NCBI RefSeq assembly: GCF_008704855.1
Contig: NZ_CP023691.1
Coordinates: 1,426,001-1,490,000, forward strand
Reading direction: 5' to 3'
Origin: Streptomyces platensis
Lineage (GTDB): Bacteria > Actinomycetota > Actinomycetes > Streptomycetales > Streptomycetaceae
DNA: 64,000 nucleotides
Below the pieces are notes generated by a model that saw only the letters and a program-made list of their open reading frames with translations, was not told the DNA's origin and did not search any database. Shown here one piece after another: positions 27,046-38,306 of this stretch (positions are counted from its first letter, which is position 1; each line of letters opens with the position of its first letter). The position numbers were made by a program, and so were the translations under genes.

Positions 27046-27981
27046 ATGATGGTCCCTCTCGCGCTGATGATGCTCGGCGTGCTGGCCGCGGCAATGGCGC
27101 CACGGCTGATGGCCCGTTCCGACTGGCCCGACCGTGAGCCGGTGCTCGCCCTGTGGGTGTGGCAGTGCGTGGTCGCCGGTGTTCTGCTGTGCTGTCTGCT
27201 CGCGATGTCGCTGAGCGCGGCCGCCGCCTGGGAAGCCGTCCGCAGCCCGGTGTTCGGGTTCGCCCCGCGGGTCGTCGTCGAGGCGTACGCGCTCCAGACG
27301 CACGGGCCCTGGGCCGGGGTGCTGGCCCTGCTGCTGGCGGGCGGCGGCGCCTGGACGGCCGTCGCGCTGACCCGCGAGGTACGGGCGGTACGTGCCCGTC
27401 GTCGGCAGCGGCGGGCCGAGCTGCTGCGCCGCGCGCCGTTGTTGCCCGGCGAGAAGCCCTCCGGAGAGCGTCTGGTCGTCCTGGAGGGAGACCGCCCGGA
27501 GGCCTGGTGGCTGTCCCACGCCTCGCCCCAACTGGTCATCACCACCTCGGCGTTGCGTCGGCTGAAGGGGCATCAGCTCGATGCGCTGATCGCCCATGAG
27601 CAGGGCCATGCGCGGGCCCGGCACGATCTTCTGCTGTACTGCGCCTCGGCGCTGGCCGCCGGTTTTCCGCAGGTCCCGGTCTTCGCGGCGTTCCGCGACC
27701 AGGTGCACCGGCTGGTCGAGCTGGCCGCCGACGATGTGGCCTCGCGCCGCTTCGGCCGCCGGACGATCGCCCTGGCCCTGGTCGAACTCAACGAGGACCG
27801 CGGGGTGTTCGGCCCCTGCCCCGCCCAGCTCGCCCAGGTACCGGAGCGGGTGGACCGGCTGCTGGCCCCCGCACCCCGCTTCACCCCCGCCCGCCGGCTG
27901 CGGATGACGGCGGTGGCGGCGCTGGTTCCGGCCATTCCCCTGCTGGTGACCTTCATTCCCGGGCTGAGGGCTCTGGCGTAG
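27046..27981 (+). CDS. M56-family membrane metallopeptidase (BlaR1-like)
   Basis: This is a 311-residue integral-membrane zinc peptidase. The active site is His184-Glu-Gln-Gly-His188 in ALIAHEQGHARARHDLLLY, with the distal acidic ligand in VELAADDVASRRFG. Several N-terminal spans precede it and one follows. In Streptomyces this family usually pairs with a BlaI-like repressor that it cleaves; no BlaI gene lies nearby. It follows the DUF5134 gene by 138 bp. Confidence 0.9.
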   Translation: MMVPLALMMLGVLAAAMAPRLMARSDWPDREPVLALWVWQCVVAGVLLCCLLAMSLSAAAAWEAVRSPVFGFAPRVVVEAYALQTHGPWAGVLALLLAGGGAWTAVALTREVRAVRARRRQRRAELLRRAPLLPGEKPSGERLVVLEGDRPEAWWLSHASPQLVITTSALRRLKGHQLDALIAHEQGHARARHDLLLYCASALAAGFPQVPVFAAFRDQVHRLVELAADDVASRRFGRRTIALALVELNEDRGVFGPCPAQLAQVPERVDRLLAPAPRFTPARRLRMTAVAALVPAIPLLVTFIPGLRALA

Positions 27982-28093
27982 GGCGGACGCGCCCTGGCCT
28001 CTGGCCGATGACCGGGGCCGGGGCCGGGGCCGGACGACGGTGGCCGGTGGGTCGGCGTGGCCCCGGACGCCGCGTATCGGCGAGGATCGGGAT

Positions 28094-28834
28094 ATGCCAC
28101 CGACGCCGCGCCCCACCGTCCGGTCGTCCGCCGTGGACGACGACCGCCGTCCCGCACCCGCCTCGCGGGTCCCGGCCCTCCCCTGCGCCGTCCTCTGCGT
28201 CCTCGTCTTCGGTCTGCTGCTGACCCTGGTCGCCGTGCGCTGGGAACCCCTGATGGCGGTGGACCGGGCGCTGGCCGGCGCGCTGCACCGGACGGCCGTC
28301 GCCGCGCCCGGCTGGACCCGCCTCAACCGGGTGCTCAGCGACTGGCTGTGGGACCCGTGGATGATGCGTGTGGTGCTGGTGGCGGCGGTGGTGTTGCTCG
28401 TACGGCGGGGTGAACGGCTGCTCGGCGTCTGGGTGGCGGCCACCGCGCTCGTCGGAACGGGGCTACAGCAGGTGCTGAAGGCGATGGTCGGCCGGGACCG
28501 CCCGGTCTGGCCGGACCCGGTGGACTCGGCGCATTACGCGGCGTTCCCGTCGGGGCACGCGATGTCCGCGCTGATCGCGGGCGCGCTGGTGCTGTGGCTG
28601 CTGTCCCGGTGCGGGGCACGTTCGCTGTGGCGCTGGACGGCCGGGACGGTGGCCGTGGTCTCGGTGGTCGGCGTCGGCTTCACCCGGGTATATCTGGGCG
28701 TGCACTGGCTGTCGGATGTCGTCGGGGGCTGGCTGCTGGGCGGGGCGCTGGTGGCCGCGGCGGCAGCGGCGTACACCGGTTTTGCGCCACGGGTGGGGAA
28801 CGGCGCCGCACAGGGGGCAGGAAGGCGGTCATGA
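28094..28834 (+). CDS. PAP2-family phosphatase
   Basis: This is a 246-residue membrane phosphatase of the phosphatidic-acid phosphatase type 2 family. The three motifs are KAMVGRDRPVWP (K-x6-R-P), AFPSGHAM (PSGH) and TRVYLGVHWLSDVVGG (R-x5-H-x3-D). It has about six spans and probably works on lipid phosphates or undecaprenyl pyrophosphate facing outward. ATG 28094 follows GAGGATCGG. Its stop overlaps the HAD gene start by 4 bp. Confidence 0.93.
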   Translation: MPPTPRPTVRSSAVDDDRRPAPASRVPALPCAVLCVLVFGLLLTLVAVRWEPLMAVDRALAGALHRTAVAAPGWTRLNRVLSDWLWDPWMMRVVLVAAVVLLVRRGERLLGVWVAATALVGTGLQQVLKAMVGRDRPVWPDPVDSAHYAAFPSGHAMSALIAGALVLWLLSRCGARSLWRWTAGTVAVVSVVGVGFTRVYLGVHWLSDVVGGWLLGGALVAAAAAAYTGFAPRVGNGAAQGAGRRS

Positions 28835-29529
28835 CGAATATCAAGGGTGTGCTCTTCGACTTCTCCGGAACCCTGCTGCGGATCGAGCCCGCCGAGTCCT
28901 GGCTGCGGGCGGCGCTGGCCACCTGCGGTACGGCCATGGCCGACGCCGAGATCGCCCGCGCGGCGGCCGCGCTGGAACGGGCCGGTGCGCTGCCCGGCGC
29001 CACCTCGCCCGCCGAGATCCCCGCCGCGCTGGCCGACTTGTGGCAGATCAGGGACCGCGACGCCCGCCACCACCGTGCGGTCTACACCGGCCTGGCCCGC
29101 CAAGTGCCGCTGCCCGACCCCGCGTTGTACGACGCGCTCTACGACCGCCATATGACGGCGGCGGCCTGGCAGCCGTACCCCGACGCCGCCGAGGTGCTGG
29201 CGGAACTGCACCGCCGCGGCACCCGGGCCGGCCTGGTGAGCAATATCGGCTGGGATCTGCGGCCGGTGCTCCGCGGCCATGGCCTGGACCGCTATCTGGA
29301 CGTCTGCGTGCTGTCCTATGAGCACGGCATCCAGAAGCCGGACCCGCAGCTCTTCGCCCTGGCCTGCCGGGAGTTGGGGCTGGATCCGTCCGGCGTCCTG
29401 ATGGTGGGCGACGACCGTAAGGCGGACGGCGGGGCCACGGCACTGGGCTGCTCGTTCCTGCCGGTGGACCATCTGCCGGTGGACCGGCGCCCGGACGGGC
29501 TGCGGCCGGTTCTGGACCTCGTGGGCTGA
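28831..29529 (+). CDS. HAD-superfamily hydrolase
   Basis: This is a 232-residue phosphatase-like HAD protein. Motif I is LFDFSGTL: nucleophile Asp10 is present but the usual second Asp is Ser, a change that often alters phosphatase activity. Motif II is GLVSNIG, motif III has the Lys in GIQKPDPQLF, and motif IV is MVGDDRKADGGA. It is coupled to the PAP2 gene by a 4-bp overlap. Substrate unknown. Confidence 0.9.
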   Translation: MTNIKGVLFDFSGTLLRIEPAESWLRAALATCGTAMADAEIARAAAALERAGALPGATSPAEIPAALADLWQIRDRDARHHRAVYTGLARQVPLPDPALYDALYDRHMTAAAWQPYPDAAEVLAELHRRGTRAGLVSNIGWDLRPVLRGHGLDRYLDVCVLSYEHGIQKPDPQLFALACRELGLDPSGVLMVGDDRKADGGATALGCSFLPVDHLPVDRRPDGLRPVLDLVG

Positions 29530-29658
29530 GCGACGGGCGCCGGACGGGCCGGGGCGCGGTGGTCAGCCGGTGGACCGGGGCCTCGATACCCCCGTGCGGA
29601 AATGAGCGGTCTCTGCACGGTGACGCTACCCCTGCCCGGGGCGCCGCCGGATATGGCA

Positions 29659-29691
29659 CCGCCCCGGCCGGTGGGAGACCGGCCGGGGCGG
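29659..29691. terminator. Bidirectional hairpin terminator
   Basis: CCGCCCCGGCCGGT (29659-29672) pairs perfectly with ACCGGCCGGGGCGG (29678-29691), a 14-bp stem with loop GGGAG, between the HAD gene and the convergent isocitrate dehydrogenase gene. Confidence 0.85.
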
Positions 29692-29714
29692 CAGGGGCGT
29701 GCGCAGCTGTCGGG

Positions 29715-32244
<2,530 letters not shown>

Positions 32245-34227
32245 GACGAGCCTGACCGAGCGGCTGCTGTATGCCGCCGGGGTCATCGACGAGATCGGCA
32301 GCGTCGATGACGGCAGCACCCGCACCGATTCCCTCGCGCTGGAGCGGCGGCGCGGCATCACCATCAAATCCGCCGTGGTGTCGTTCGCCCTGGACGGGGC
32401 CACGGTCAATCTGATCGACACGCCCGGCCACCCGGACTTCATCGCCGAGGTGGAACGGGTGCTGAACGTACTGGACGGCGCGGTCCTCGTCGTCTCCGCC
32501 GTGGAGGGCGTCCAGGCACAGACCCGCGTACTGCTGCGGACCCTGAAGCGGCTGGGCGTTCCGACCCTGATCTTCGTGAACAAGGTGGACCGCCGGGGCG
32601 CGGCGGGCGAGCGCGTGCTGCGGCAGATCGCCGACCGGCTGACCCCGGCCGCCGTCGCCATGACCGCCGTGCAAGATGCGGGCACCCGCCGGGCGCGGGT
32701 CACCCCCTACGGCGCCGCCGATACCGCCTTCACCGACCGGCTGGCCGACCTGCTGACCACGCACGACGACGCCCTGCTGGCCGCCTACGTCGAGGACGCC
32801 TCGGCCCTCCCTTACGGGCGGCTGCGCAGGGAGCTGGCCGCGCAGACGAAACGGGGGCTGGTACATCCGGTGTTCTTCGGCTCAGCCGTCACCGGTGCGG
32901 GCCTGGAGGCGCTGATGGCCGGGCTCACCGAGCTGCTGCCCACCGCCGGGGACGCCGCCGACGGCCCCGTTTCCGGCACGGTCTTCAAGGTGGAGCGCGG
33001 TCCGGCGGGCGAGAAGATCGCCTGGGTCCGGATGTTCTCGGGGACGGTACGGACCCGGGACCTGCTGCCCTTCCACGGCCCCGGCGCCCCGCGGCCCGAC
33101 GCGGCCAAGGTCACCGCGATCAGCGTCTTCGACCAGGGCTCGGCACCCCGCCGCGACACGGTCACCGCGGGCCGGATCGGCAAACTGTGGGGACTGGGCG
33201 GCATCCGGACCGGCGACACCGTCGGCACGGCGACCGCGGACACCCCCCGGCAGCACTTCGCCCCGCCGACGCTGGAAACGGTCGTGGTCCCGCGCCACCC
33301 CGCCGACAAACGGGCGCTGCATCTCGCGCTGACCCAGCTCGCCGAGCAGGATCCGCTGATCAATCTGCGGCAGGACGCGCTGCGCGGGCAGACCTCCCTG
33401 TCGCTCTACGGGGAGGTCCAGAAGGAGGTCATCGAGGCGACCCTGGCCGAGGAGTTCGCTGTCGAGGTCGACTTCCGCGAGACCACGGCCCTGTGCATCG
33501 AACGGCCCGCCGGCTCGGGCGCGGCAGTCGAGATCATCGCCAAGGAACCCAACCCCTTCCTCGCGACCGTCGGGCTCCGCGTCGATCCGGCACCGGCCGG
33601 CACCGGGTCGGACTTCCGGCTGGAGGTGGAGCTCGGCTCGATGCCGTACTCGTTCATCAAGGCCGTCGAGGAGACCGTGCACGAGACGCTGCGCCAAGGG
33701 GTGCACGGGTGGCAGGTCGAGGACTGCACGGTGACCCTGACGCACTCCGGCTACTGGGCCCGGCAGAGCCACTCCCACGGCGTCTTCGACAAGAGCATGT
33801 CGAGCACCTCGGGCGACTTCCGGCATCTGACGCCGCTGGTGCTGATGGACGCCCTGCGACGGGCCGGCACCCAGGTGTACGAACCGGTGCACCGCTTCCG
33901 GCTGGAGATCCCGGCGGACTCGCTCGGCCCGCTGTCGCCGGCGCTCGCCCGGCTGCACGCGGTGCCGCGCACACAGGCGGTGCAGGGTACGGAATGCCTG
34001 CTGGAGGGCGAGATCCCGGTGGCCCGGGTGCATGAACTGGAGCGCCGGCTGCCGGGACTGACCCGCGGCGAGGGCGTTCTGGAGTGCACCTTCGGCGGAT
34101 ACCAGCCGGTGCGGGGCGAAATCCCGGTCCGGTCGCGGACGGACCACGATCCGCTGCATCGCAAGGAGTATCTGCTGAAGGTCGTGCGACGGGTGGCCGG
34201 GCACGCGGACGGTGGCGGCTCGGCGAC

Positions 34228-34260
34228 CTGACGGCCCCCTCGTGAGTGACAGGCCGTCAG
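34228..34260. terminator. Convergent terminator overlapping both stop codons
   Basis: CTGACGGCC (34228-34236) pairs with GGCCGTCAG (34252-34260). The stem includes the stop of the resistance gene and the stop of the leftward membrane-anchored gene. Confidence 0.65.
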
Positions 34261-34823
34261 CCCACCTTCGTCCACCGCCGGCAGCCGTTGGTCTCGAAGG
34301 TCTCCCCCGTGTGCACGGTGACGCGGGCCGGGCCCTTGGGGGTGCCATTGGCGAGGATGCTTTCCCCAGCGCCGCTGGAGTCCTTGGCCCGCGCCCAGTA
34401 GCACATCGGCATATCGGAGGCGGCGGGGCCGCCGGTCCGGTAGGTGCCGGCCGCGATGTCGTCCCCTACGCGGTAGCTGCCCTGGCTGACCGTGGTGTCC
34501 GGCCCGGCGGGCGCCGTCGCCTGCGCGGTGCGCCCGGTCGTCCGGCCCGCCTTCTCCGCTGCGGCCTGCGCCGTCTTGGCGGTGACGGTGACCGTGACAT
34601 CGCGGGCGGGCCGCGCCCCGTCCTTCTTGCCGCTGCCGACGGTGACACCGAGCCCGAAGACGACCAGGGCGCAGCCGGCCCCCACCGCGATCTTGAGCCC
34701 GGAGTGCTGGGACACCGGCGGCTGCGTCACCGGCGGCTGCCCGGCCGACAGGGGCACGAACGGCAGCGGCGCGAGCGGGCGAAGCTGCTGACCGGAGGGC
34801 GCGGGCTGCGGCGAGTACGACAT
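34257..34823 (-). CDS. Membrane-anchored extracellular protein, unknown function
   Basis: This 188-residue protein has a Pro/Gln-rich cytoplasmic start, one membrane span (about 43-63, LKIAVGAGCALVVFGLGVTVG) and an extracellular part ending in a small beta domain, SYRVGDDIAAGTYRTGGP, with two Cys. That domain recurs in many actinobacterial surface proteins of unknown role. ATG 34823 follows GGGGGA. Two similar-style proteins lie just upstream in the same direction. Confidence 0.75.
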   Translation of the reverse strand: MSYSPQPAPSGQQLRPLAPLPFVPLSAGQPPVTQPPVSQHSGLKIAVGAGCALVVFGLGVTVGSGKKDGARPARDVTVTVTAKTAQAAAEKAGRTTGRTAQATAPAGPDTTVSQGSYRVGDDIAAGTYRTGGPAASDMPMCYWARAKDSSGAGESILANGTPKGPARVTVHTGETFETNGCRRWTKVG

Positions 34824-34944
34824 GATCAATCCCCCTGGCATCTGTGATGTTGTCGTGAAGACCGCCCAATGCCGTCGAAGGTTGCACGGCCGGTCGCCCG
34901 CGCGACCCGCGCCCCTTACGCCCGCTTCCGGGCCGAGCGGCCGT

Positions 34945-35805
34945 TCAGGCCGGAAGGCTCCGCAGCCAGACCGCGACCCCGTGGTGGTGGCTGCAGGTGC
35001 CCCGCCGGTGCGCGCTGTAGCTGTAGGTCCCGTCGTTGCACTGCGCGGAGGCGCCTGCCGGGGCCTGGGCTTCCTCTTCGCCGCCGCTCGTGGAACTGCT
35101 GCCGCCGTCGGAACCGGCACTCCCGGAGGAACTGGAGCCGCCGGAGGAGCCGGACGAACCGGAGGAGCCGGAGGAGCCGCCCCCGTCCGTGCCCGAGGAG
35201 CTGGACGAACCGGAGGTGCCGGAACTGCCGTCCCCGGCCGGATCGTCCGTGGGCTCAGGGGCTCCGTCATCGCCCGCGGACCCTGCCGCGTCAGGTGCGT
35301 CGCAGCTCTCACCGGTCTTCACAACGGTGAAGGTCAGCGTTTCGGTGTCCGCCATGTCCGACCCGGCGGTCGGCTCCTGCGCGCACACCTGCCAGTTCCG
35401 GTCCCACACCTGCGTGCGGTGGCGGACGGACAGATCACGGCTCTCCAGCAGGTAGATGCCCCTGCCTTGCGCGTCGTCCTGCGCCTCCTGAAGGTTGCTC
35501 CCGGTGTAGTCCGGCACGGTGACGGTGCTGCTCTCGCTGTCGGAGGCGTCGCCTCCGTCTGTCGCATCGGACGCGTCGGGTGCGGCGGGTGCGGCGGTTT
35601 CGTCCCCCGCATCTGCTGCCTCCGATGCGTCTGCCGCGCCGGACGCGTCGGAGACCGAGCTACTGGCGGTCGACTTCGAGTCCTCGTCACCGTCCATCAA
35701 GTTGACGCATCCGCCGACCAGCAGCACGAATACGGCGATGACCGCGCAGCCGAGCCGGGCGTTCTTCTTCTCTTCCGGCGACACCGGCCGTTGGTTCCCG
35801 GCCAT
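34945..35805 (-). CDS. PASTA/DUF3761 lipoprotein-like envelope protein
   Basis: This is a 286-residue protein. After a basic start comes a hydrophobic stretch ending VFVLLVGGC, a lipobox-like anchor, then a PASTA-like domain (VTVPDYTGSNLQEAQDDAQGRGI and a Cys pair). Next are a Ser/Gly linker of more than 60 residues and a C-terminal DUF3761 domain (AQCNDGTYSYSAHRRGTCSHHHGVAVWL). PASTA domains bind peptidoglycan. ATG 35805 is preceded by GGGGGG. The low-complexity linker is encoded by a strongly biased GGA/TCC repeat-like tract. Confidence 0.82.
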   Translation of the reverse strand: MAGNQRPVSPEEKKNARLGCAVIAVFVLLVGGCVNLMDGDEDSKSTASSSVSDASGAADASEAADAGDETAAPAAPDASDATDGGDASDSESSTVTVPDYTGSNLQEAQDDAQGRGIYLLESRDLSVRHRTQVWDRNWQVCAQEPTAGSDMADTETLTFTVVKTGESCDAPDAAGSAGDDGAPEPTDDPAGDGSSGTSGSSSSSGTDGGGSSGSSGSSGSSGGSSSSGSAGSDGGSSSTSGGEEEAQAPAGASAQCNDGTYSYSAHRRGTCSHHHGVAVWLRSLPA

Positions 35806-35978
35806 ATGGCCCCCCTGTCGTGCGACTGCATACTCCCCTGCATGCATGGCCCTGCCCACGGTCGCGAGCCGCCGCCCGGCTGGAACCGGGGAGACAAGTG
35901 GTGTGAGAGCGCCGGCTGCGCGAGGGGGGCCGCGCCGCTCTGCGGCCCGCGGTACGGCCCTCCCATCGCGTCAGGCGG

Positions 35979-36599
35979 TCAGAAGTTGCCGTTGGAGAGG
36001 ATCTCGCCCTTGACGTCATAAACGGTGACGAGGCCGTTCCTGGATTCCTTCCAGTCGGCGAAGGCGGAGGCGATCAGCTTGCCTTCGCTCTGGTGGGGGC
36101 CCATCAGTCCGCCGGTGAAGTCGGTGTAGATGTCGACCGAGTCGAGGATGTCGTTGAGCTCGTCGGCGCCCTGGACTTTGGTGACGTGCCCGAGGGCGGC
36201 CTTCTCGTTCGGGCTTCCGTGCTTCGCGACGAAGGCCTTGAACTGGTCGGCCGGCGACTCGGGAGCCGGCGCGGGCTTCTTCTCCGGCTTGTCCGGCTTC
36301 CCCTCCGGCTTCTTCTCCGGCTTCTTCTCCGGCTTGGCGTCGGCCGGTGCGGCCTTCTCCTTCGCGCGCTCCGGCGCCGGTGCGGCGGCGGCCCTGGCGG
36401 GCTTTTCGGCCGGCGTTCCGGAGTCGCCGCCGCCGATCGCGGCGCCGATGACGCCGAGCAGGACGAGCGCACCGAAGGCGCCGCCGCAGCCGATGCCGAC
36501 CTTGGCGCCGGTGCTCATCTTCTTCGGCGGCGGCGCGTACATCCCGTACGGGTTCGGCGGCTGTTGTCCGGGCTGGGACGGAGGCTGCTGATAGGTCAC
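35979..36599 (-). CDS. Membrane-anchored envelope protein with Lys/Pro/Glu linker
   Basis: This is a 206-residue protein. It has a Gln/Pro-rich cytoplasmic head (TYQQPPSQPGQQPPNPYGMY), one membrane segment (GIGCGGAFGALVLLGVIGAAIG), a charged linker of repeated EKKPEKKPEGK units, and a C-terminal domain of about 75 residues (KAFVAKHGSPNEKAALGHVTKVQGAD...). GTG 36599 starts it. The architecture matches the two neighbouring envelope proteins. Family not recognised. Confidence 0.78.
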   Translation of the reverse strand: MTYQQPPSQPGQQPPNPYGMYAPPPKKMSTGAKVGIGCGGAFGALVLLGVIGAAIGGGDSGTPAEKPARAAAAPAPERAKEKAAPADAKPEKKPEKKPEGKPDKPEKKPAPAPESPADQFKAFVAKHGSPNEKAALGHVTKVQGADELNDILDSVDIYTDFTGGLMGPHQSEGKLIASAFADWKESRNGLVTVYDVKGEILSNGNF

Positions 36600-37292
36600 G
36601 GTTCCCCCTAGGTGTCTGAAACCGGGAGAGTATCGAGTTGTTGAACATCGAAGCAGATGAAGTGAAGAACCTGTGATGATGTCGTGACCAAAACGGGTGA
36701 GCCGGGCAATGGGGGCGCAGGGACGGGGCCTTGTCGGCGCGATGGCGCCCGCACGGCGTCGGCCGGCAGCCCCATCACATGAGCTTTTATCGCCGAAGCA
36801 ATGTGCGCAGGCGCGCATCAGTGAATAGTCTTCTTTCTCAAGTCAGCACCTCATGACCGAAGTTGACAGCCCGCTTGCGCAGTACATGCATGCCACGTAC
36901 AGGAGATTGCGGTGATTGCCCCTCAAGGTCGTATCGGGCTGTCGCCTGCGCACGAGACAGCCCCGCAGCAGGGGCCGGATCCGGGGCTCGCGGCGATCGC
37001 CCCCGGTCCCCCACGAGGTCCGCGCAGCCTTCTCACCAGCGGCGCGGAACCGGTGCCACAGCGCCTCGCCCGCCGCCCTCACCGGCCCGCCCGTCAAGGA
37101 CGCCGGGCATACGGGCCCGGCCGGCCCCATGGTCGTTCGCCCAGCGCGACACGCTCCCCCTACGTCGGCGTCCGTCACGGCGGCCGCCCACCCGGAGGCC
37201 TGAAAAGTGCCTGTTGATCACCCCCGTGCGCGCCGTCCCGCGCACGGTGAGGAACTGTTCCCCACACCCGAGAGAACGTCGGCGGGGCAGCC
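36600..37292. other. Intergenic region, no gene recognised
   Basis: About 690 bp lacking a convincing gene on either strand. The left half is relatively A/T-rich (around 36640-36700 and 36780-36900) and probably holds the promoter of the leftward envelope gene. A 20-codon frame at 36853-36915 overlaps a 101-codon GTG frame (36912-37217) by GTGA, but neither has the right codon use or a ribosome site. Confidence 0.5.
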
Positions 37293-38234
37293 GTGAGACG
37301 TCAACCGGCCTTCGACCGGCATCCGGCACGGGACGACACCCGGTTGCGCGCGGTGGTGGAGGACGCCGCGATGGGCCGGTGGGAAGGCGCACGTGAACTG
37401 CTGGCCGCGACCGGCGCCGACTGGGACCGCCGGATCTTCCGCCTCCAGGTGCTCGCCCGCGCGGGGGCCCGGCTCACCTTCGCCGACACCTGGGCCCAGG
37501 CCGAACCCCGCTCTCCGCACGCGCTGGCTCTCCTCGCCACCGTTCTGGCGCTGCGCTCGATGGCCGGCCCACGGGGGCAGGGCAGCGGCGCGGAGATGGA
37601 ACAGGCCTGGGAGGCCTGCCATGCCGCCGGTGACGCCCTGCCGGCCGATCCGACGTCGTATGTCGTCATGCTCGCCCTGCTGCGCTTCCACTCCCCGCCA
37701 CGCGACCGGCAGTGGCGGGAGACGGTGCACAGCGTGTGGCAGGAGATCGAGGAACGCGACCCGTGGAACAGGGAGGCGCACCACGAGCTGCTCACCTACA
37801 TGTTCCCGGACCAGCACGGCGTGGCGGGCGAGATGTTCCACTGGGCGCAGGAACGGTGCGCCCATGTCCCCCGCGGAATGCCGTTGCACGTCCTGCCGCT
37901 GGTCGCGCTCGCCGAGTCGCACCGGACGCGGATGAAGAGGGAAGGGCACCGCTACGGCCTGACGGTCCACCCGTGGACGGACAACCCGTCGACCCAGCAG
38001 GCGTGGGTGAACTGGTGGACCTACCGGGCCCCTTCCATGCCGCACGCCGCCTTCCATGAGGACGCCAACTACCTGGCCCATGCGATGTCCTTCGCGAATC
38101 AGCACCGGGCGGCGGCCGAGGTGTTCGACGCCATCGGGCCGTACGCCACGGATGTGCCGTGGAGCTATTGCGGAGACGCCCAGCAGCTCTTCGCGCGGCA
38201 TCGGAAATGGGCGGTCAAGGGGTCCGCCCCGTAG
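37293..38234 (+). CDS. Helical-repeat hypothetical protein
   Basis: This is a 313-residue soluble protein of a Streptomyces family that I do not recognise by function. It reads as alternating helices, with Trp- and His-rich stretches such as WNREAHHELLTYMFPDQHGVAGEMFHWAQERC, suggesting a TPR-like scaffold. It starts at GTG 37293. The stop lies inside a short tandem repeat. It precedes an amino-acid permease by 72 bp, on the same strand. Confidence 0.75.
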   Translation: MRRQPAFDRHPARDDTRLRAVVEDAAMGRWEGARELLAATGADWDRRIFRLQVLARAGARLTFADTWAQAEPRSPHALALLATVLALRSMAGPRGQGSGAEMEQAWEACHAAGDALPADPTSYVVMLALLRFHSPPRDRQWRETVHSVWQEIEERDPWNREAHHELLTYMFPDQHGVAGEMFHWAQERCAHVPRGMPLHVLPLVALAESHRTRMKREGHRYGLTVHPWTDNPSTQQAWVNWWTYRAPSMPHAAFHEDANYLAHAMSFANQHRAAAEVFDAIGPYATDVPWSYCGDAQQLFARHRKWAVKGSAP

Positions 38235-38254
38235 CCCCGTAGCCCCGTAGCCCC
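38227..38254. repeat. Tandem 8-bp repeat CCCCGTAG, 3.5 copies
   Basis: Units at 38227-38234, 38235-38242 and 38243-38250, then CCCC. The TAG of the first unit is the stop codon of the hypothetical gene, so slippage here would not change the protein. Confidence 0.85.
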
Positions 38255-38306
38255 GGCCGAGGTTGTTCCGCACGTCACCGCGCCACCAACAGGAGAGGTC
38301 CCAGCC

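Noticed and set aside
36912..37217. 101-codon GTG frame overlapping a 20-codon ORF by GTGA
   Set aside because: Third-position base use is wrong for the genome, no ribosome site, Pro/Arg-rich nonsense-like product.
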